Shown: positions 1 through 6,174 of the stretch, in pieces
Layout of the letters: the number at the start of each line of letters is the position of its first letter
Position numbering within the stretch: position 1 is the first letter of the stretch
DNA from: Actinomycetota bacterium
GTDB lineage: Bacteria; Actinomycetota; Thermoleophilia; Gaiellales; Gaiellaceae
Assembly: GCA_013698195.1 (NCBI GenBank)
Contig: JACCVK010000005.1
Coordinates: 1 to 12,716 of the forward strand
Length of the DNA stretch: 12,716 nucleotides
Direction: 5' to 3'
Made by a program: the position numbers and the translations under genes
The notes under the pieces: generated by a model
Database searches by the model: none
Seen by the model: only the letters and a program-made list of their open reading frames with translations
What the model was told of the DNA's origin: nothing

Positions 1-131
1 AGGCCGAGCAGGATGAGCGCTGGGCCGAGAAACATGACAACGACGCCGTATCGCTGCCAGATCCCTGGCTCCCCGTCCCCAGGCGGAAGCCCCCCCGCGG
101 GGGCTTCCGCCGTCGTGACCGACTCGCTCAT
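1..131 (-). CDS. Sugar ABC transporter permease, N-terminal fragment (MalF/UgpA-like)
   Basis: Only the first 43 codons are inside the window; the gene runs off the left edge. The reading frame from the ATG at 131-129 gives a Gly/Pro-rich cytosolic tail (residues 2-23), then the short stretch GIWQRYG and the start of a hydrophobic helix (VVVMFLGPALILLGL). This is how the first membrane-spanning permease of carbohydrate ABC importers usually begins. It starts 21 bases after the binding-protein stop in the same operon, and the order ATPase, binding protein, permease supports the call. A weak ribosome site (GCAGG, 7 bases upstream) favours the ATG at 131. An internal ATG at 35-33 is the only other start and would leave almost no tail before the helix. 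Family assignment rests on context and one partial helix, so the substrate cannot be read from it. Confidence 0.72.
   Translation of the reverse strand, partial: MSESVTTAEAPAGGLPPGDGEPGIWQRYGVVVMFLGPALILLG
82..111 (-). repeat. Perfect 13-bp inverted repeat (strong GC hairpin)
   Basis: GGCGGAAGCCCCC (82-94) is exactly complementary to 99-111, with a 4-base loop CCGC. On the operon's strand it falls 42 bases after the binding-protein stop, in codons 7-17 of the permease if that starts at 131. It is not followed by a U-run, so it is not a classical intrinsic terminator. Hairpins between a binding protein and its permease are known to protect the upstream mRNA or reduce downstream expression; that role here is inferred. 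Confidence 0.6.
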
Positions 132-152
132 CCTCGAGCCTGCCGTCCTGCT

Positions 153-1457
153 CTAACCGAACGCTTTCGCCGCGTCGGCCTCCATCTTCTGCGTGATTCC
201 GTCGATGTCGTCCGGGTTCGCGACGAAGTCCGTGAAGTGCTTGAACAGCCCTGCTCCAGGCGTGCCTCCGAACGCCGACGGTTGCAGGTCGGACATATCG
301 AAGCGGAAGACCTCCGCCTCGCCCAGCGCTCCCGCCGTCACCCGTGTGACCTCGTCCGGGTATACGGCGACATCGAGGTTCTTGTTCGGCGACGAGAATC
401 CGCCCCGCTCCGCCCAGATCTCGGCTGCTTCCGCCGTCGTCAGGTATTCGAGGAACGCGTCTGCGGCGGGGCTGTCCTTGAACTGCACGAACAGGTCGCC
501 TCCGCCGACGACCGCCGGTTCCGAGCCCTCGATCGACGGGAACGTGAAGACGTTGTACCCCGTCTCCGGTTCGAGCGTGAACTCTCCCTGTGCCGGAGCG
601 AAGTCTCCGATGATCACCATGGCGGCCTCCGGAGAGTCGGTGAACACCTTCGCCACCGAGGCCGGCATCTCCGTCTCCAGCGCGCCGTCGGTTCCGCCCG
701 CCATGTTGGCAGGGTCGCCCACAACGTCAGCCATGATCGTGAGCGCGTCTTTCACCGACTGGTCGGTCCAGGGAATCTCGTGCCTCGTGAGCTGGTCGTA
801 CATCTCCACCCCTGCGCTGCGGATGTAGATGTTCTCGAACAGGTCGGACATCGGCCAACCGACGTCGACGCCGACCGAATACGGCGTGAGTCCAGCGGCT
901 TTGATGGTCTCCGCAGCCGCTTTGAGCCCCTCCCAGTCCTCAGGCGGCTCGACGCCTGCCTCCTCAAAGGACGCGACGTTGTACCAGATAGTCGACTTGT
1001 TGGCGCCCTTGAACAAGATCCCGTACTGGGTACCGTCGACGACGCCCACGTCCGCTACGGACTCGCCGAAACCATCGACGACGCTGTCACGGAGCTCGTC
1101 GATCGGCTGGATAGCTTCCTGCTCGGCGAAGTCCGCCATCAACCCCGGCTGGCCGATGGCCGCGAGATCGGGTGGGTTCCCGCCCTCGACCGCGGTCGAG
1201 AGCAACGGCGCGAGGTTGTCGCCGCCGGATGTGTACTTGACCGTGACGTTTGGATACAGCTCCATGAAGCCGGCGGCTACGGCCTCGAACCCCGCCTGCT
1301 CCTCGCCGGCCCAGATCGCCATCACCGAGATCTCGCCTGTGACGTCCTCGTTGCCTGTGGCGTCACCGCCGCCTCCGTCGTCACCACCGCCGCACCCCGC
1401 GGCGACGAATGCGAGCGCGCCCACCACGAGCGCGAACGCGAACCATCTACGTCTCAT
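153..1457 (-). CDS. Sugar ABC transporter substrate-binding lipoprotein (family 1, AglE-like)
   Basis: This 434-residue extracellular solute-binding protein captures a sugar outside the membrane for the linked permeases and ATPase. The N-terminus has an Arg-rich n-region (MRRRW), a hydrophobic helix (about 6-18) and a lipobox ending AAGC with the lipidated Cys at 22, then a Gly/Asp linker to about residue 38. The mature part has the family 1 layout: an N-terminal lobe with VTVKYTSGGD and PPDLAAIGQPG, and a middle block YSVGVDVGWPMSDLFEN followed by HEIPWTD that resembles alpha-glucoside binding proteins as I remember them. The ATG overlaps the ATPase stop as ATGA and has a good ribosome site (AGGAG, 7 bases upstream), giving strong translation plus coupling. 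The family call is firm; the alpha-glucoside substrate is a moderate guess, and trehalose or another oligosaccharide is equally possible. Confidence 0.9.
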   Translation of the reverse strand: MRRRWFAFALVVGALAFVAAGCGGGDDGGGGDATGNEDVTGEISVMAIWAGEEQAGFEAVAAGFMELYPNVTVKYTSGGDNLAPLLSTAVEGGNPPDLAAIGQPGLMADFAEQEAIQPIDELRDSVVDGFGESVADVGVVDGTQYGILFKGANKSTIWYNVASFEEAGVEPPEDWEGLKAAAETIKAAGLTPYSVGVDVGWPMSDLFENIYIRSAGVEMYDQLTRHEIPWTDQSVKDALTIMADVVGDPANMAGGTDGALETEMPASVAKVFTDSPEAAMVIIGDFAPAQGEFTLEPETGYNVFTFPSIEGSEPAVVGGGDLFVQFKDSPAADAFLEYLTTAEAAEIWAERGGFSSPNKNLDVAVYPDEVTRVTAGALGEAEVFRFDMSDLQPSAFGGTPGAGLFKHFTDFVANPDDIDGITQKMEADAAKAFG

Positions 1458-2719
1458 CCTTCTGCTCCTTCCCCGGGTTGCGATTCCCGTCCCCGAGCTG
1501 TCGCTTTGTCGTTTGAGTAGATGCCGAGTCCCGTTTCGAGGTCGAAGAAGTGCAGGGCGCCGGCCTCGACGGCGACGTCCACGACCTCGCCGCTCTTCAC
1601 GCGCGAGCGCGGCCCGAAGCGACCAACGAGCGTCGTCTCTTGCACGCCTTCCTCGGCCGCGGCCTGTACAGCGCCTTCCTGACCCACGTCGCGTGCGAGC
1701 TCGCGCACGTCCTCTGTCAGCGCGGGCGAGGCCTCGATCTTGATGTGCGCGACTATCTCCGAGCCGAGCGGCTCGCGCAGGACGACGACGCCCTGGAGCC
1801 GTTGATCGCTCGGTGAGTCGGGCTCGAGCGCAGCGTCCTCGAGGTTCTCGGGCCTGATGCCGACGATGACGCGCTTCCCGGCATACGACTCGAGGGCCGT
1901 CCGGTATGCGAGCAGCTCTGGCGGAAGACTCAGCTCATGCCGTCCGACGACCGCGGCGAGCCCTCCGTTTCGGCGCTCGATGTCCGCCTCGACCATGTTC
2001 ATGGCAGGAGACCCGATGAAGCCGCCGACAAAGAGGTTGACCGGGCGCTCGTAGAGCTGCTGCGGCGGAGCGACCTGCTGGAGCTCGCCTTTCCGCATGA
2101 CAGCGACGCGATCGCCCATGGTCATCGCCTCCACCTGATCGTGCGTGACGTAGATCGTCGTGACTCCGAATTCGGTCTGGAGGCTCGAGATCTCCGCTCG
2201 CATGTGCACCCGCAGCTTCGCGTCGAGGTTCGAGAGGGGCTCGTCCATGAGATACGCCGAGGGCTGCCGGACGATCGCGCGTCCCATCGCGACGCGCTGC
2301 CGCTGGCCACCGGAGAGCGCGCGCGGTTTCCGGTCGAGAAATGCTTCGAGCCCTAGGACTCGTGCAACCTCGTTCACGCGACGATCGATCTCCTCCTTGG
2401 ACTCCTTGCGCAACCGCAGGCCGAATGCGATGTTGTCGAAGACCGTCAGGTGCGGGTAGAGCGCATAGCTCTGGAACACCATCGCGATGTCCCGATCTCG
2501 CGCGGGGAGGCGGTTCACCACGCGCTCACCGATGCTGACGGTCCCCTCGCTGATCTCCTCGAGCCCGGCGACCATGCGCAGCGCCGTCGTCTTCCCGCAG
2601 CCCGACGGCCCGACAAGCACCATGAACTCCCCATCGCCAACGTGCAAGTCGAGTCCGGAGACCGCGCGCGTCCCGTCTGGGTAGACCTTTCCGACGCCGG
2701 CTAGCGTCACTTGGGCCAT
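1454..2719 (-). CDS. Sugar ABC transporter ATP-binding protein (UgpC/MsmK/MalK type)
   Basis: Nucleotide-binding subunit of a CUT1-type sugar importer; it hydrolyses ATP at the inner membrane face to drive uptake. Visible motifs in order: Walker A GPSGCGKTT (37-45), Q-loop Q83, ABC signature LSGGQ (135-139), Walker B YLMDE (156-160), D-loop SNLD, and switch His193 in YVTHDQ. A regulatory C-terminal region follows from about 240 with GIRPENL (287-293). At 421 residues it is some 50 longer than a typical MalK. The excess is an acidic insert around 330-365 (EDVRELARDVG and onward) and a charged tail after about 402. Such multi-system ATPases can serve several importers. It is the first gene of the operon, unusual because the binding protein normally leads. 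The ATG at 2719 follows TAAGGT by 6 bases, suggesting a leaderless message; no Shine-Dalgarno is seen. Confidence 0.95.
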   Translation of the reverse strand: MAQVTLAGVGKVYPDGTRAVSGLDLHVGDGEFMVLVGPSGCGKTTALRMVAGLEEISEGTVSIGERVVNRLPARDRDIAMVFQSYALYPHLTVFDNIAFGLRLRKESKEEIDRRVNEVARVLGLEAFLDRKPRALSGGQRQRVAMGRAIVRQPSAYLMDEPLSNLDAKLRVHMRAEISSLQTEFGVTTIYVTHDQVEAMTMGDRVAVMRKGELQQVAPPQQLYERPVNLFVGGFIGSPAMNMVEADIERRNGGLAAVVGRHELSLPPELLAYRTALESYAGKRVIVGIRPENLEDAALEPDSPSDQRLQGVVVLREPLGSEIVAHIKIEASPALTEDVRELARDVGQEGAVQAAAEEGVQETTLVGRFGPRSRVKSGEVVDVAVEAGALHFFDLETGLGIYSNDKATARGRESQPGEGAEG

Positions 2720-2725
2720 GTCGCG

Positions 2726-2731
2726 ACCTTA
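2726..2731 (-). promoter_or_regulatory. Predicted -10 for the ABC operon (TAAGGT), leaderless
   Basis: On the minus strand TAAGGT is followed by six bases (CGCGAC) and then the ATPase ATG at 2719, so transcription would begin at or next to the start codon. A possible -35, TTCACC (4 of 6 to TTGACA), lies 17 bases upstream. The -10 match is read directly; promoter activity is inferred. Confidence 0.55.
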
Positions 2732-2766
2732 CCCCACCTGGGCCATCCGGTGAACATCCGCGCGAC

Positions 2767-2772
2767 TACGAT
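2767..2772 (+). promoter_or_regulatory. Predicted -10 for the M20 peptidase gene (TACGAT), leaderless
   Basis: TACGAT is followed by six bases (CGTGCG) and the GTG at 2779. There is no room for, and no sign of, a Shine-Dalgarno site. No convincing -35 is visible. The 59-base divergent gap 2720-2778 therefore holds two outward-facing -10 elements. Confidence 0.5.
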
Positions 2773-2778
2773 CGTGCG

Positions 2779-3909
2779 GTGGCCGCCTTACCCCTGCTCG
2801 ATCTCTTCGTCGAGTTGTGCGCGATCCCGAGCCCGTCGGGACACGAACGGGAGGTTGCGGACCGGGTTCGCAACTATCTGGAGGAGGAGCTCGGGCTCTC
2901 GGTACAAGAGGACAGCGCGGGCGAGACCGTCGGCGGTGACACGGGAAACCTCCTAACCCGTTTGCCGGCCACGACGAGCGGCCTGCCGATCTTCCTGTGC
3001 GCGCACACCGACACGGTTCCACCGGACGGTGCCCTCGAGCCGGTGGTCGATGAGGGCGTCGTCCGGAACGCGGGCGGAACGATCCTGGGCTCGGACAACA
3101 AGGCGGCGATCGTGGCAATGCTCGAGGCTGTGCGGCGAATCCTCGACGACGATCGTCCGCACGCGGGCATCGAGCTCGTGTTCACGCCGAAGGAGGAGGT
3201 GGGCCTTCAGGGTGCTGCCGCCTTTGATCACACACAACTCGTCGCGCACACCGGATTCGTCTACGACCAAGGCGCCGCGATAGGCGAGATCGTGCTCGGC
3301 TCCCCGCATGCATACACGCTCGACCTGCGCTTCCACGGCCGCTCGGCGCACGCGGGCATGTTCCCGGAGGACGGGCGCTCGGCCGTTGCGGCCGCGTCGC
3401 GCGCCATCGCGGACTTCCGGCTCGGCCGTCTCGACCACGAGACAAGCGCGAACGTCGGCGTCATCACGGGTGGGACGGCGAGAAATGTCGTCCCCGAGTG
3501 GTGCTCGTTCGAGGCCGAGATCCGCTCGCACGACGACGAGAAAGCGGCCGATCTGCTGCGGGAGATGCTCGAGACCGCTGCCTTCGCCGCCAGCTTGGGC
3601 GAATGCGAGCTCGAGTCCGAGGTGAAACCGAGCTTTCCGGGTTACCGGCTTCGCGAGAGCGACGCGGCTGTGCAGCTCGCCGCGACCGCACTACGCGCGA
3701 CCGGGTTCGAGCCGCGCTACTCGCTTTCCGGCGGCGGCGCCGATGCGAACGTCTTCAATGCACGCGGGCTCGAGTGCGTCAATCTCGCGAACGGGATGAT
3801 GGAGATCCACACTCCAGAGGAGCACATCGCGGTGGCCGATCTCGAGGCGATGGTGGACGTCACACTTGCTCTCGTGGAAGCCGCTTGCACGACTGCACGC
3901 CCGATGTGA
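2779..3909 (+). CDS. M20 family zinc metallopeptidase, PepT-like
   Basis: A 376-residue cytosolic di-zinc hydrolase of the M20 clan, expected to cleave small peptides or related amides. Metal and catalytic residues are present: His76 and Asp78 in CAHTDTV, bridging Asp106 in LGSDNKAA, catalytic Glu139 and metal ligand Glu140 in TPKEEVGLQGA, Asp163 in VYDQG, and His344 in MMEIHTPEEHI. The lid/dimerisation domain lies between about 178 and 285, including HGRSAHAGMFPEDGR. The length is normal for the PepT-like branch rather than the longer true PepT. The GTG at 2779 is chosen because MAALPLLDLFVELCAIPSPSG matches the usual N-terminus and a TACGAT element ends 6 bases upstream. No signal peptide. 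It is divergent from the ABC operon and seems to be its own unit. Substrate specificity cannot be read here. Confidence 0.92.
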   Translation: MAALPLLDLFVELCAIPSPSGHEREVADRVRNYLEEELGLSVQEDSAGETVGGDTGNLLTRLPATTSGLPIFLCAHTDTVPPDGALEPVVDEGVVRNAGGTILGSDNKAAIVAMLEAVRRILDDDRPHAGIELVFTPKEEVGLQGAAAFDHTQLVAHTGFVYDQGAAIGEIVLGSPHAYTLDLRFHGRSAHAGMFPEDGRSAVAAASRAIADFRLGRLDHETSANVGVITGGTARNVVPEWCSFEAEIRSHDDEKAADLLREMLETAAFAASLGECELESEVKPSFPGYRLRESDAAVQLAATALRATGFEPRYSLSGGGADANVFNARGLECVNLANGMMEIHTPEEHIAVADLEAMVDVTLALVEAACTTARPM

Positions 3910-3926
3910 AGTCTCGGCCGGCGCGC

Positions 3927-3932
3927 TAGCGT
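3927..3932 (+). promoter_or_regulatory. Predicted -10 for the aldo/keto reductase gene (TAGCGT)
   Basis: TAGCGT is followed by seven bases (GCGCCTG) and a GTG at 3940. The element overlaps the other candidate GTG at 3931, so the two readings exclude each other: if this is the -10, the start must be 3940. Confidence 0.45.
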
Positions 3933-3939
3933 GCGCCTG

Positions 3940-4722
3940 GTGGAGGAGCGCAGGCTCGGGCCGGTGGTCGGGCTCGGCACCTACGGCACGTTTCGGCAGG
4001 ACATAGTCCTCGCCCGCCGCCTCGCCGATGCGGCGCTCGCGGCTGGGACGACCGTCTTCGACTCCTCGCCGATGTACGACTCGGAGCAGGCGCTCGGCGC
4101 GGGGCTCGCAGACAGGCGCGGAACGGCGCGGGTTGCCTCCAAGATCTGGACGTCCAGCCTCGAGGAAGGACGGCGCCAGTACAAGGCCCAGCGGCGCTAC
4201 TTCGGTCGGGTCGAGATCGAGCAGGTGCACAACCTCGTCGCCTGGCGGGAGCACCTGGGGGGGTGGATCGAGGAGGAACGAGACGCCGGCCGCATCGACC
4301 GGATCGGCGTCACGCACTGGAGCTCGGGATCGTTCGGAGAGCTAGAGGCAGCGCTCGAGACCGGACGTTTCGACACGGTGCAGATCCCGCTCAACCCGCT
4401 CGAGCGCGAGGCGGAACGGAGGATCTTGCCGCTCGCCGCCGAGCGTGGCGTCGCGGTGATAGTCATGCGCCCGCTCGGCGGAAGCGAGGGCGTGCGCTTA
4501 CGGCGCGCCCCGCCCGCCGGCGAGCTCGACCCACTCCATGAGCTCGGCGTCGAGACCTGGACGCAGGCGCTTCTCAAGTGGGCGCTCTCGGACTCTCGCG
4601 TCGACCTCGTCATCCCGGCAACCTCGCGCCCCGAACGCGTCGTCGAGAACGCTGGAGCGGGCTCGCCGCCGTGGTTTCCCCCCGAGGCACGTGCGCTCGT
4701 CGAGCGACTCGCGACGGCGTAG
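3940..4722 (+). CDS. Aldo/keto reductase family protein
   Basis: A 260-residue TIM-barrel oxidoreductase expected to reduce carbonyls with NADPH. The family tetrad is in place, numbered from the GTG at 3940: Asp41 and Tyr46 (VFDSSPMYDSEQALG), Lys68 (VASKIWT) and His97 (IEQVHNLV). The C-terminal VIPATSRPERVVEN block matches the usual cofactor phosphate-binding region. It is short compared with the common 280-330 residues; the loops that shape the substrate pocket appear trimmed. Start choice: the frame also opens with GTG at 3931 (adding three residues), but 3940 gives MEERRLGPVVGLGTYGTF, a typical family N-terminus, and stands 7 bases after TAGCGT. It lies 30 bases behind the peptidase stop, yet looks separately transcribed. 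The physiological substrate is unknown. Confidence 0.88.
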   Translation: MEERRLGPVVGLGTYGTFRQDIVLARRLADAALAAGTTVFDSSPMYDSEQALGAGLADRRGTARVASKIWTSSLEEGRRQYKAQRRYFGRVEIEQVHNLVAWREHLGGWIEEERDAGRIDRIGVTHWSSGSFGELEAALETGRFDTVQIPLNPLEREAERRILPLAAERGVAVIVMRPLGGSEGVRLRRAPPAGELDPLHELGVETWTQALLKWALSDSRVDLVIPATSRPERVVENAGAGSPPWFPPEARALVERLATA

Positions 4723-4743
4723 CAGTCGTTCAGTGTGCCCCTG

Positions 4744-4749
4744 TATCGT
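4744..4749 (+). promoter_or_regulatory. Predicted -10 for ald (TATCGT)
   Basis: TATCGT ends 9 bases before the ATG at 4759, predicting a 5' leader of only two or three bases. No Shine-Dalgarno site is present in CCGGCCGCC between them. The -35 is not recognisable. Confidence 0.5.
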
Positions 4750-4758
4750 CCGGCCGCC

Positions 4759-5883
4759 ATGCACATCGGCGTCGCGAAGGAGATCAAGGCGCAGGAGTAC
4801 CGAGTCGCCCTCACGCCTGCGGGCGCGCGCGAGCTCGTCCAGCGGGGACACGCTGTCTTGGTCGAAGAAGGAGCGGGTCTTGGGAGCGCGTTCTCCGATG
4901 CCGCCTACGAGCGCGCCGGCGCGTCGATTGGGTCAGTCGAGGACGTCTGGGAGCGCTCCGAGCTCCTGCTCAAGGTAAAGGAGCCGATCGCTGTCGAGTA
5001 CACACGCCTGCGCGCGGGGCTGACGCTCTTCACGTACCTCCACATCGCCGCGGACGAGCCGCTCACGCGCGCGCTTGTCGACTCCGGCATCACCGCGATC
5101 GCGTACGAGACCGTGGGGACGGCCGGAGGCGCACTGCCGTTGCTCGCGCCGATGAGCGAGATCGCCGGTCGCCTGGCTCCGCAGGCGGGCGCGCACCACC
5201 TCGAGAAGCCGAAGGGCGGGCGCGGCCTTCTTCTCGGAGGCGTTGCCGGGGTCGCCCAGGGCCGTGTGGTCGTCATCGGCGGTGGGATCGTCGGCTACAA
5301 CGCAGCGGTCATCGCCCTCGGTCTCGGAGCTCACGTCACGATCCTCGAGCGCTCGGTGGACCGCATGCGCCATCTGGAGGAGATTCTGAGCGGGCGCGTC
5401 TCGCTGCTCATGTCGTCGTCCCTCCAGGTCGAGGAATCGCTGAAGGAGGCCGACCTCGTCATCGGCGCCGTGCTCATCCCGGGCGCACTCGCGCCGAAGC
5501 TGGTCACCCGCGAGATGCTCGCTGGAATGAAGGAAGGCTCCGTGCTCGTGGACGTGGCGATCGACCAGGGCGGCTGCGCCGAGACCTCGCGGGCGACGAC
5601 GCACGACGACCCGGTCTACACGGTCGAGGGCGTGGTCCACTACTGCGTCACGAACATGCCGGGCGCGGTCCCGATCACCTCAACGCGGGCGTTGACGAAC
5701 GTGACTCTCCCGTACGTCGAGGCGATCGCAGACTTCGCTGTCGTGGACGCGATCCACCACGACCCGGCTCTGGCCCAGGGCGTCAACGTCGTGGGAGGCC
5801 GCGTGACGTACGAGGCAGTCGCCGAGGCGCATGGCCTCCCGTACACGCCGCTCGGTGACGCGCTCGCCGCGCACGCTCTGTAG
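4759..5883 (+). CDS. ald: Alanine dehydrogenase
   Basis: NAD-dependent enzyme interconverting L-alanine with pyruvate and ammonia. The N-terminus MHIGVAKEIKAQEYRVALTP is the family signature, fixing the start at ATG 4759; an upstream in-frame GTG at 4735 would add eight residues that do not belong. Key residues: Arg15 (pyruvate binding), Lys74 in LKVKEP, His95 in TYLHIAADE, the Rossmann loop VVVIGGGIVGYNAA (about 170-183), and Asp269 in VDVAIDQGGCAETSR. HYCVTNMPGAVPITSTRALTN is also intact. Length 374 equals the usual 370-375. The Rossmann loop reads GGGIVG where GAGTVG is commoner, a conservative change. It probably serves alanine catabolism or NADH balance when oxygen is low, as known in other actinobacteria; no regulator is adjacent. 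Confidence 0.97.
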   Translation: MHIGVAKEIKAQEYRVALTPAGARELVQRGHAVLVEEGAGLGSAFSDAAYERAGASIGSVEDVWERSELLLKVKEPIAVEYTRLRAGLTLFTYLHIAADEPLTRALVDSGITAIAYETVGTAGGALPLLAPMSEIAGRLAPQAGAHHLEKPKGGRGLLLGGVAGVAQGRVVVIGGGIVGYNAAVIALGLGAHVTILERSVDRMRHLEEILSGRVSLLMSSSLQVEESLKEADLVIGAVLIPGALAPKLVTREMLAGMKEGSVLVDVAIDQGGCAETSRATTHDDPVYTVEGVVHYCVTNMPGAVPITSTRALTNVTLPYVEAIADFAVVDAIHHDPALAQGVNVVGGRVTYEAVAEAHGLPYTPLGDALAAHAL

Positions 5884-5908
5884 ACGACAGAGCCTGTAGG
5901 CGCCGGAG

Positions 5909-6109
5909 CTAGCCTGCCACTTCGCGCTTCGAGCGGCGGAAGAGACGCCCGCCGCTCGAGCTTTCATCCGGCGTCGGCGTGTCGCCGTCCTTCTTCTTGC
6001 GATCCTTCGTCGGGAAGATCTTGATCGCGGCGTACGTCACGCCCGCGGCCAGCGCGACGATGCCGCTGATGTAGAGGGCAAGCAGGAGAAGGCCGAGGAT
6101 CGCGTCCAA
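5909..6109 (-). CDS. Small single-pass membrane protein, unknown function
   Basis: I do not recognise a named family. From a TTG at 6109 the product is 66 residues: two residues, a hydrophobic helix (about 4-29, LGLLLLALYISGIVALAAGV), then a strongly charged cytosolic-type tail with KDRKKKD, an acidic Ser/Thr/Pro stretch and a basic end (RLFRRSKREVAG). The positive residues after the helix predict N-out, C-in topology. The frame stays open further upstream, but that part is Arg/Ser-rich, is antisense to deoB and has no suitable start near the helix; TTG is the only start that fits. A TATTCT element ends 9 bases before it. The gene converges with ald (25-base gap) and shares its promoter region with the deoB operon. 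Evidence for reality is the helix plus basic tail and the promoter; homologues would settle it. Confidence 0.65.
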   Translation of the reverse strand: MDAILGLLLLALYISGIVALAAGVTYAAIKIFPTKDRKKKDGDTPTPDESSSGGRLFRRSKREVAG

Positions 6110-6117
6110 AGCCGTCG

Positions 6118-6124
6118 TAGAATA
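6118..6124. promoter_or_regulatory. Overlapping divergent -10 elements (TAGAATA), bidirectional promoter
   Basis: On the plus strand TAGAAT (6118-6123) is followed by six bases and a GTG at 6130. On the minus strand TATTCT (6124-6119) is followed by nine bases and the TTG at 6109. The two predicted transcription starts, near 6130 and 6112, are about 18 bases apart, the spacing known for bacterial bidirectional promoters with shared -10 DNA. Activity is inferred; the near-symmetry is read directly. Confidence 0.55.
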
Positions 6125-6129
6125 GCGCC

Positions 6130-6174
6130 GTGCCCGTACCCGGACTCGCGCACGCTCTGGCGGCGACGTCGTAG
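6130..6174 (+). CDS. 14-codon upstream ORF overlapping the deoB start
   Basis: A GTG at 6130, six bases after TAGAAT, opens a frame encoding MPVPGLAHALAATS and stops at TAG 6172-6174. The last base of that stop is the first base of the deoB GTG (TAGTG). deoB has no Shine-Dalgarno site of its own and its frame has no start codon between a TAG at 6123-6125 and 6174. The simplest reading is that ribosomes load on the leaderless mRNA, translate this peptide and re-initiate at deoB. The peptide has no run of one amino acid, so classical attenuation by a charged tRNA is not suggested. An alternative is that the short frame is accidental and deoB starts in some other way, or that a base is miscalled in this stretch. 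Confidence 0.45.
   Translation: MPVPGLAHALAATS

Noticed and set aside
237..1520. Long open frames on the plus strand opposite the binding protein.
   Set aside because: They are rich in Arg/Ser/His with no domain, lie antisense to a clear lipoprotein gene and result from high GC.
4578..5858. A 426-codon open frame on the plus strand overlapping ald.
   Set aside because: It is an out-of-frame shadow of alanine dehydrogenase, Arg-rich and without family features.
5884..5908. Possible bidirectional terminator between ald and the small membrane gene.
   Set aside because: Only a tiny GCC-TGTA-GGC stem is visible and there is no U-run on either strand.
6130..6174. Amino-acid attenuation peptide upstream of deoB.
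   Set aside because: The 14-residue peptide has no repeated regulatory codon and there is no terminator/antiterminator pair before deoB; only coupling is supported.
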